NCBI RefSeq assembly: GCF_017562075.2 | Contig: NW_024427650.1 | Coordinates: 1-64,000 of the forward strand | Direction of reading: 5' to 3' | Length of the DNA: 64,000 nucleotides | Source of the DNA: Anopheles merus | Lineage: Eukaryota > Arthropoda > Insecta > Diptera > Culicidae | Shown here: positions 59,441-64,000 of the stretch, piece after piece | Layout of the letters: each line of letters opens with the position of its first letter | Numbering within the stretch: position 1 is the stretch's first letter | The notes under the pieces: model-generated | What the model was told of the DNA's origin: nothing | Databases searched by the model: none | The model's input: only the letters and a program-made list of their open reading frames with translations | Translations under genes and position numbers: made by a program

Positions 59441-59901
59441 AACTTAACAACAAACATTAACCAGTTTAAAATGTTTGTTTAAAGTTTAAAGTGAAAATGA
59501 ATGTTCGTCCCACACTAGAACACGCTGTCGGTTCCTAAATCGTCGTTGTGTTAGTGTTAGTTTCATTTTGGGTTCATTTATTTATTGTTTGCTTTATTTT
59601 TCATATATTTTTTAAAAAAATATTTATATATAAACACATAACTTTATCAGAACTATTCACAAATGCTGAATGTTTCGTTACACATTAAATATGACCTTTG
59701 TAATGAGTTGTATTATGATAATACTGAGCCTGTAAATGATTTGATAATGTGATAATGATAAATTTCCTGTATAATCATTAGATGTAAGATTGCATACAAA
59801 CAAGATTTAAATAATATATGCACAGCTAGAGTTGATATGATATCGTAGAACGCAATAAATTCGCCTTTTTTCATTCAACAAAATCTCGTTATAACATCAC
59901 A
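59441..59901. other. AT-rich non-coding DNA
   Basis: No feature recognised. Confidence 0.5.
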
Positions 59902-60069
59902 ATGATGGACTACATCAAAAATTCGCTACTGAAGGCACCCCACAAGCTCGCTAAGCCTCCACATAAAGAAATCAATACGATGGAAAACATACATAGCGAA
60001 GGAAAAACGTTATTGCGTTCCTCCTGGAGCAAAATCATCGATCCGGTCAGTGAACCCACCCTAGTATAA
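59902..60069 (+). other. Small ORF or possible first exon, 55 codons
   Basis: Starts atgatggac after tcaca. It encodes M-M-D-Y-I-K-N-S-L-L and later SSWSKIIDPVSEPTLV, then stops with taa. It contains ccg|gtcagtg near its end, which could act as a weak splice donor. The Lys/Pro-rich composition has no known domain. It may be chance. Confidence 0.2.
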
Positions 60070-60602
60070 GCCCTACATCCTGAATGCGTAAAAGTGCGTG
60101 CGTATTTTCGCTCTCTCACAAACATTCTCAACTTGCATGCGCGACCTCGGTTCAGGCTACCGAAAAAGCCTCGTCAAGTATATTATGTACTGTACGTAGC
60201 AAACGGGAGCCTCCCGAATAACACAAGCTTATTTCGGGACATTGACCTTACTCTGTGCTACGCATCGACGCAACGAACGCAAGTCATTGACATTGAACAG
60301 GACCAGTTGAAGAAAGAAGGGAAGGAGCGACGCGTCTTGTCTGGGAAACAAAGCAGGCTGTATAGAATCCCGAAATTTTATCAGGACAATGAACTTTAGT
60401 AACCCCAGGAGCACGCAGGATGTTTGGAGGCGTTAGCATGAAAAATTCGTTATGTCCTTTGCGGAACTCATGAGTGGGTCTTACTTCCCCTGATAACTTG
60501 TTGGAATCCTGGAAAACATGTTTTAGTGAGCTACCACGCAAATGAGCCAATGAGTTGATAAAAAGTAGTACGTAATACTGTACGGTTTCATTATTGCGGA
60601 AC

Positions 60603-60670
60603 ATTCGTGTGACACAGTCGTCAACACGCACTACATAACAACATGCCCGTCACGAGTTCAAGCTTCAGAT
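60603..60670 (+). repeat. SINE head fragment
   Basis: gacacagtcgtcaac (A-box region) and acatgcccgtcacgagttcaag (B-box region) match the SINE head. The body is absent. Confidence 0.6.
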
Positions 60671-60888
60671 TGTATTCGGCCTGTGTACAATTTGCTCTTG
60701 CCGAATGCCGAATTCAATCAAATAAAACACTAGAAATTAAGATTGCTTCAAGGTGATGATTATTTTGATTGGTTTACCCATTGCAGGATATTCATTTACC
60801 AAACCAGTAGGAAGTGAGACGATTTATGATTTTTCTCTCAATGAACATTCTTCTCAGTACAGACGATTTCAAGGATTTCGATCATTAT

Positions 60889-61231
60889 GGCTGGGGTACA
60901 TTGTCCATACTCGCTAGTGTAAATTAGATTTTCACTAGCGCATCTGGTGAAAGCTTTTTTTGGTCATCGAGGGAGTGGTCGTGCCGGATTTTAAATTTAA
61001 GTAGGTTTTTCATGGTTTTTTTTTGCGAAAATGGCTGAAATACTTGCACAACCTATTTATCTATCAATCACACACTTATTTTTCAGACCAGTTTAAGTAT
61101 AAAACATCGAAAAATAACCTATTTTCCGAAGCGGCTCCAAATTGTTTGGCAAAATGCTTTAGTCAGCCGCCACCAGATGCGCTGGTGAAAATCAAAATTA
61201 CACTAGCGTGTACGGACAATGTACCCCAGCC
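60889..61231. mobile_element. MITE, 343 bp, ggctggggtaca ends
   Basis: Left ggctggggtacattgtcc...gctagtgtaaat...ttttcactagcgcatctggtg pairs with the right end caccagatgcgctggtgaaaa...ttacactagcgtgtacggacaatgtaccccagcc. The arms are about 60 bp with few mismatches. The ORF inside (61023-61307) is not a transposase. The target duplication is unclear (tta on both sides, offset by one base). Confidence 0.8.
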
Positions 61232-63592
61232 TTTAAGTTGTTCCATTACTCTATTGTTATTATTTGCACAGAGATTCAAAATAGCTCACTATTCACACAT
61301 CGTCTAAGGTCTGGTACTATGGTTCGATGTAAAATTCGATCGCTATTTTCTTTCCAACTGCAAGATCCTTAGGATCAAATCTGCTCTGCGAAGTTGAAGA
61401 GAAAGACTCCGTCGCAAATCAGGTCGAAATTTCGTGAGATGGTGCTAACGGTATATCGATATAAAATTACTTTATCCAGTTTTTGCACATTTCGTCAATA
61501 TTTGTGCCATATTGATAAACCATCTTTTTGCGCTGTATTCACACGGAACAAGGAGGGACAGAATGTTCAGTAATGCAGTTGTGTCGATCTGTCGTTAACA
61601 GATTAATAGCGAGGGTGGCCAGTATAAACACACCAGGATATATAGTATAATATTAAAGGGCTAATTGCTTTATAAAGTTAAAAGTTTTATATAACTAACT
61701 GAAATTCAAATCATTAATTCAAGCGTTCTGCGACTAGCCCTGCCTAGTAACATTGCTTCATCGAATGCTTGACATCGTTTTATGAACTACAAACATCACT
61801 TTCTTACCATTTTTGCTGATTGTTGTAAAATCCTATTTGGTGACAAAATCTTGATAAAAGTGAGATTGTAATATTATCCCTCGTCAATTGAAACAATCAA
61901 AAATAATAACACAAATATAGAATAATAATCTACTCGTGGATTACTTCCTTGATGTAGAAAATGTTGCATATAATATAATATAATAATGAATACATTATTT
62001 ATGGATTATGGATTAAATAAAAGGATATAAAATGGAATGATATAAATTAAATCACATGGTTTCCGTCTTCCTGCTTGGTTATACAGACTTACTAGAAGAC
62101 TAACGAGTACGTCGTAATCGAAAACTCAATTTATGCTATTTCCAATTGCGCTCGTTGTTGATTACCATCGTGAAATTAGAAGGGTTATAAAGTGTTCAAA
62201 ATTATTCATGTGTTTTTTTCAACACTCATAAAATGTGTGTACGAGTTTGAAGTTGGTTACGATTTTGAATTTGGAAATGAAACTGTATTTGCAAAATAAA
62301 TATTTGATTCCGCACGTGCCCCACAGCTAGGAACATACCCTCTGTTCATGTTACGTACTTATTACTGTTTATGTTAGGGTGCAAGTGTTTTGAAAGATAA
62401 ATTATCTCAATTTTTTTATTAGTTAAAGATTGACGGGATTATAGCGGTTTACTTAATTTCACCAGTCAATAGGATCTTTTACATAGAATTTGTATATAAA
62501 GAAAATCAATGTTTTTTACGTACAAATAATGTTTACGTGTGTCTAAGTCGTGAATTTTTTTTAAAGAGAAAAACTATTGTTTAACTTTTAAACTTTAAAT
62601 TAAAGTGTTAAAAATTGTGGTAAACATATGTCCACACATATCAAGATTTTAAACTTGTTTCTTTTCTGACACATGGTTTTCACATTGATTTAGTTTTTTG
62701 TCATTTTGCTGCTTAAAAGCGGTTTGATGTTCTTTAAACATTTTTATTTAATGCAAATGTTATAAGGAGGTACTTTACGTTATGTTTTGTAATAGCTTGT
62801 TCATAACTAAACTCTATTCAATTTAATTTGTGTTTGCAAAACATTAGGTAGTTTTAAAATTTTACATGCCAATCCGGTAATACAGTCGATGAGTCGTTCG
62901 ACTTGAGAACATTTCGTTCGTAGGTTTAAGTATTGAATGAACCGAACATCACAACATATAATTAATTCATCAAACTTGAAACATGTATTTCAATTATTCC
63001 TCCAACTGCTTTAAATCACTACGACGCATACAACAAAATTAAAAAAAAAAACAATGCAAACTTTAAAATAAACGTCTGATTAACAGCAATTGCCCTTCTA
63101 GGCTTTGAAAAATTTATAATGAAGAGCTTCATATTGGTCATAAATAATCTCAAAAATTCTCTGCATGCTTCGTTTCACTTCTTAAAATTTGATTTTTGTT
63201 CATTGATCGAAGTGAATGGATGACAAAAAGGGTAACGGTATGCTGAAAAACTCGCAACCGTATTTCCAGCAAAAATAGCAAAATCAAACCGGCTGCAGTG
63301 GTAGGCTATTGCAGCTTAAATTTGATTTTTTTCTTCGTTTTAAACTTTGAAATGTAGGTGGACCGAATGAAAACCCGAAAACAATGCTGTTCAAGATCCA
63401 TAGTGTTCATCCGTCTGCACTAAAGCGGTGGGACAACGCTAGCACTGAAATCTGTAAGTCACAGCAAGGTGTAACCCATCGGGGCCCTAAGAATTTGTAA
63501 ACCAGTGGTGATGGACGATGTTTCCATAACATAATTTCCACTGCTTTATACGGTAACAACCAGAACCCGAGGAGCCATCACCCTGAATCAAA
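61232..63592. other. AT-rich non-coding DNA with a diverged SINE head at 62865-62936
   Basis: No gene is seen. At 62865 tgccaatccggtaatacagt, then tcgttcgactt and cgttcgtaggtttaagt, resembles a decayed SINE head with A and B boxes. Confidence 0.45.
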
Positions 63593-63805
63593 ATGACGAA
63601 CAACCGCAACAGTGGTAGGGTCGCAACACACATTTGCCTTATTAGGTTAGACCGAAACGCTCGAAATGGAGGCTTCCTCAGATTGGAGGCCACCAATCAT
63701 GCGAAAGGGGAGGAAAACAGTTTCGTTGGATTCGGGCCGATTTCGAAAGGTGGAGGTAAAATAGCGACTGATCCTCAGTGTGTTCGGGAATCAGCGATCA
63801 GGTAA
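63593..63805 (+). other. Possible exon-like ORF near the window end
   Basis: Starts aaaatgacg and stays open for 70 codons (MTNNRNSGRVATHICLIRLD...). It runs into a strong donor-like site AG|GTAAGG at 63801/63802. The frame stops inside the donor, as expected if this were a real exon. No recognisable domain, and the downstream exon would be outside or near the window edge. Confidence 0.25.
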
Positions 63806-64000
63806 GGCTTCAACCATAATATTTCACACCTCCTATGGAACCCTGCTGCTCTGGTGCAAGCAAGTCTTTAAAACCATGATTTGACTAGATCGTTGTTCTA
63901 TCATTGTAAGCGTTGAAATTTGTGCATCTGTAGTGATCAAACGGTCTGGCATGCTTATCTATCGTGCTGTTGTGCAAAAAAAATCAAATTATACATTGGA

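Overview
This window is insect, most likely mosquito (Anopheles-like), genomic DNA. It is AT-rich and intron/exon structured. It carries tRNA-derived SINEs with a GAA-type tail that look like the anopheline SINE200 group, BEL/Pao and Ty3/gypsy LTR elements, Jockey-like and RTE-like LINEs, and many short terminal-inverted-repeat (MITE) elements. The species assignment is an inference; no database search was possible.

Only one cellular protein-coding gene is well supported. It is a C2H2 zinc-finger transcription factor on the minus strand, running from about 29310 down to 12583. I join three coding exons by phase-0 introns: 27551-29310 (Ala/Asn/Ser-rich region plus four zinc fingers), 14021-14152 (a 132-bp exon too short for a simple ORF scan) and 12583-13089 (poly-Ser plus two C-terminal fingers spaced like the Ikaros/Hunchback dimerisation pair, then the stop). 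Its 13.4-kb intron is full of mobile DNA. The 5' end of the gene, and any BTB or other N-terminal domain, is not visible here.

Layout: 1-3650, a BEL/Pao element on the minus strand with the RT-RNase H-integrase core deleted. 3651-10600, non-coding DNA with a minisatellite and large AT/GT and CA microsatellites. 10603-11244, a 642-bp fold-back MITE. 12583-14152, the last two exons of the zinc-finger gene with a long-hairpin MITE in the intron between them. 14560-20820, a broken LINE, several MITEs, a SINE and a candidate solo LTR. 20821-26658, a perfect head-to-tail duplication of a 2919-bp block containing a dead LINE that itself holds a 433-bp TIR element. 26680-27262, Tc1/mariner and LINE scraps. 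27551-29310, the zinc-finger exon. 30783-49142, three tandem ~6.1-kb units, each holding a complete but disabled gypsy element, a fold-back MITE and a hairpin. 49143-53060, LINE fragments and a set of modular palindromic repeats. 53060-64000, mostly AT-rich DNA with SINEs, MITEs, a Jockey 3' end and two weak small ORFs.

The clearest story is the 18.4-kb gypsy array. The three 5' LTRs share diagnostic bases with each other and not with their own 3' LTRs. All three copies share the same TSD context, the same MITE insertion and the same frameshift. Two of the three share one SINE insertion. The array therefore arose by segmental tandem duplication of an already dead element, in the order A, then B/C, and not by retrotransposition. 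I found no convincing new defence, toxin or biosynthetic system in the window.
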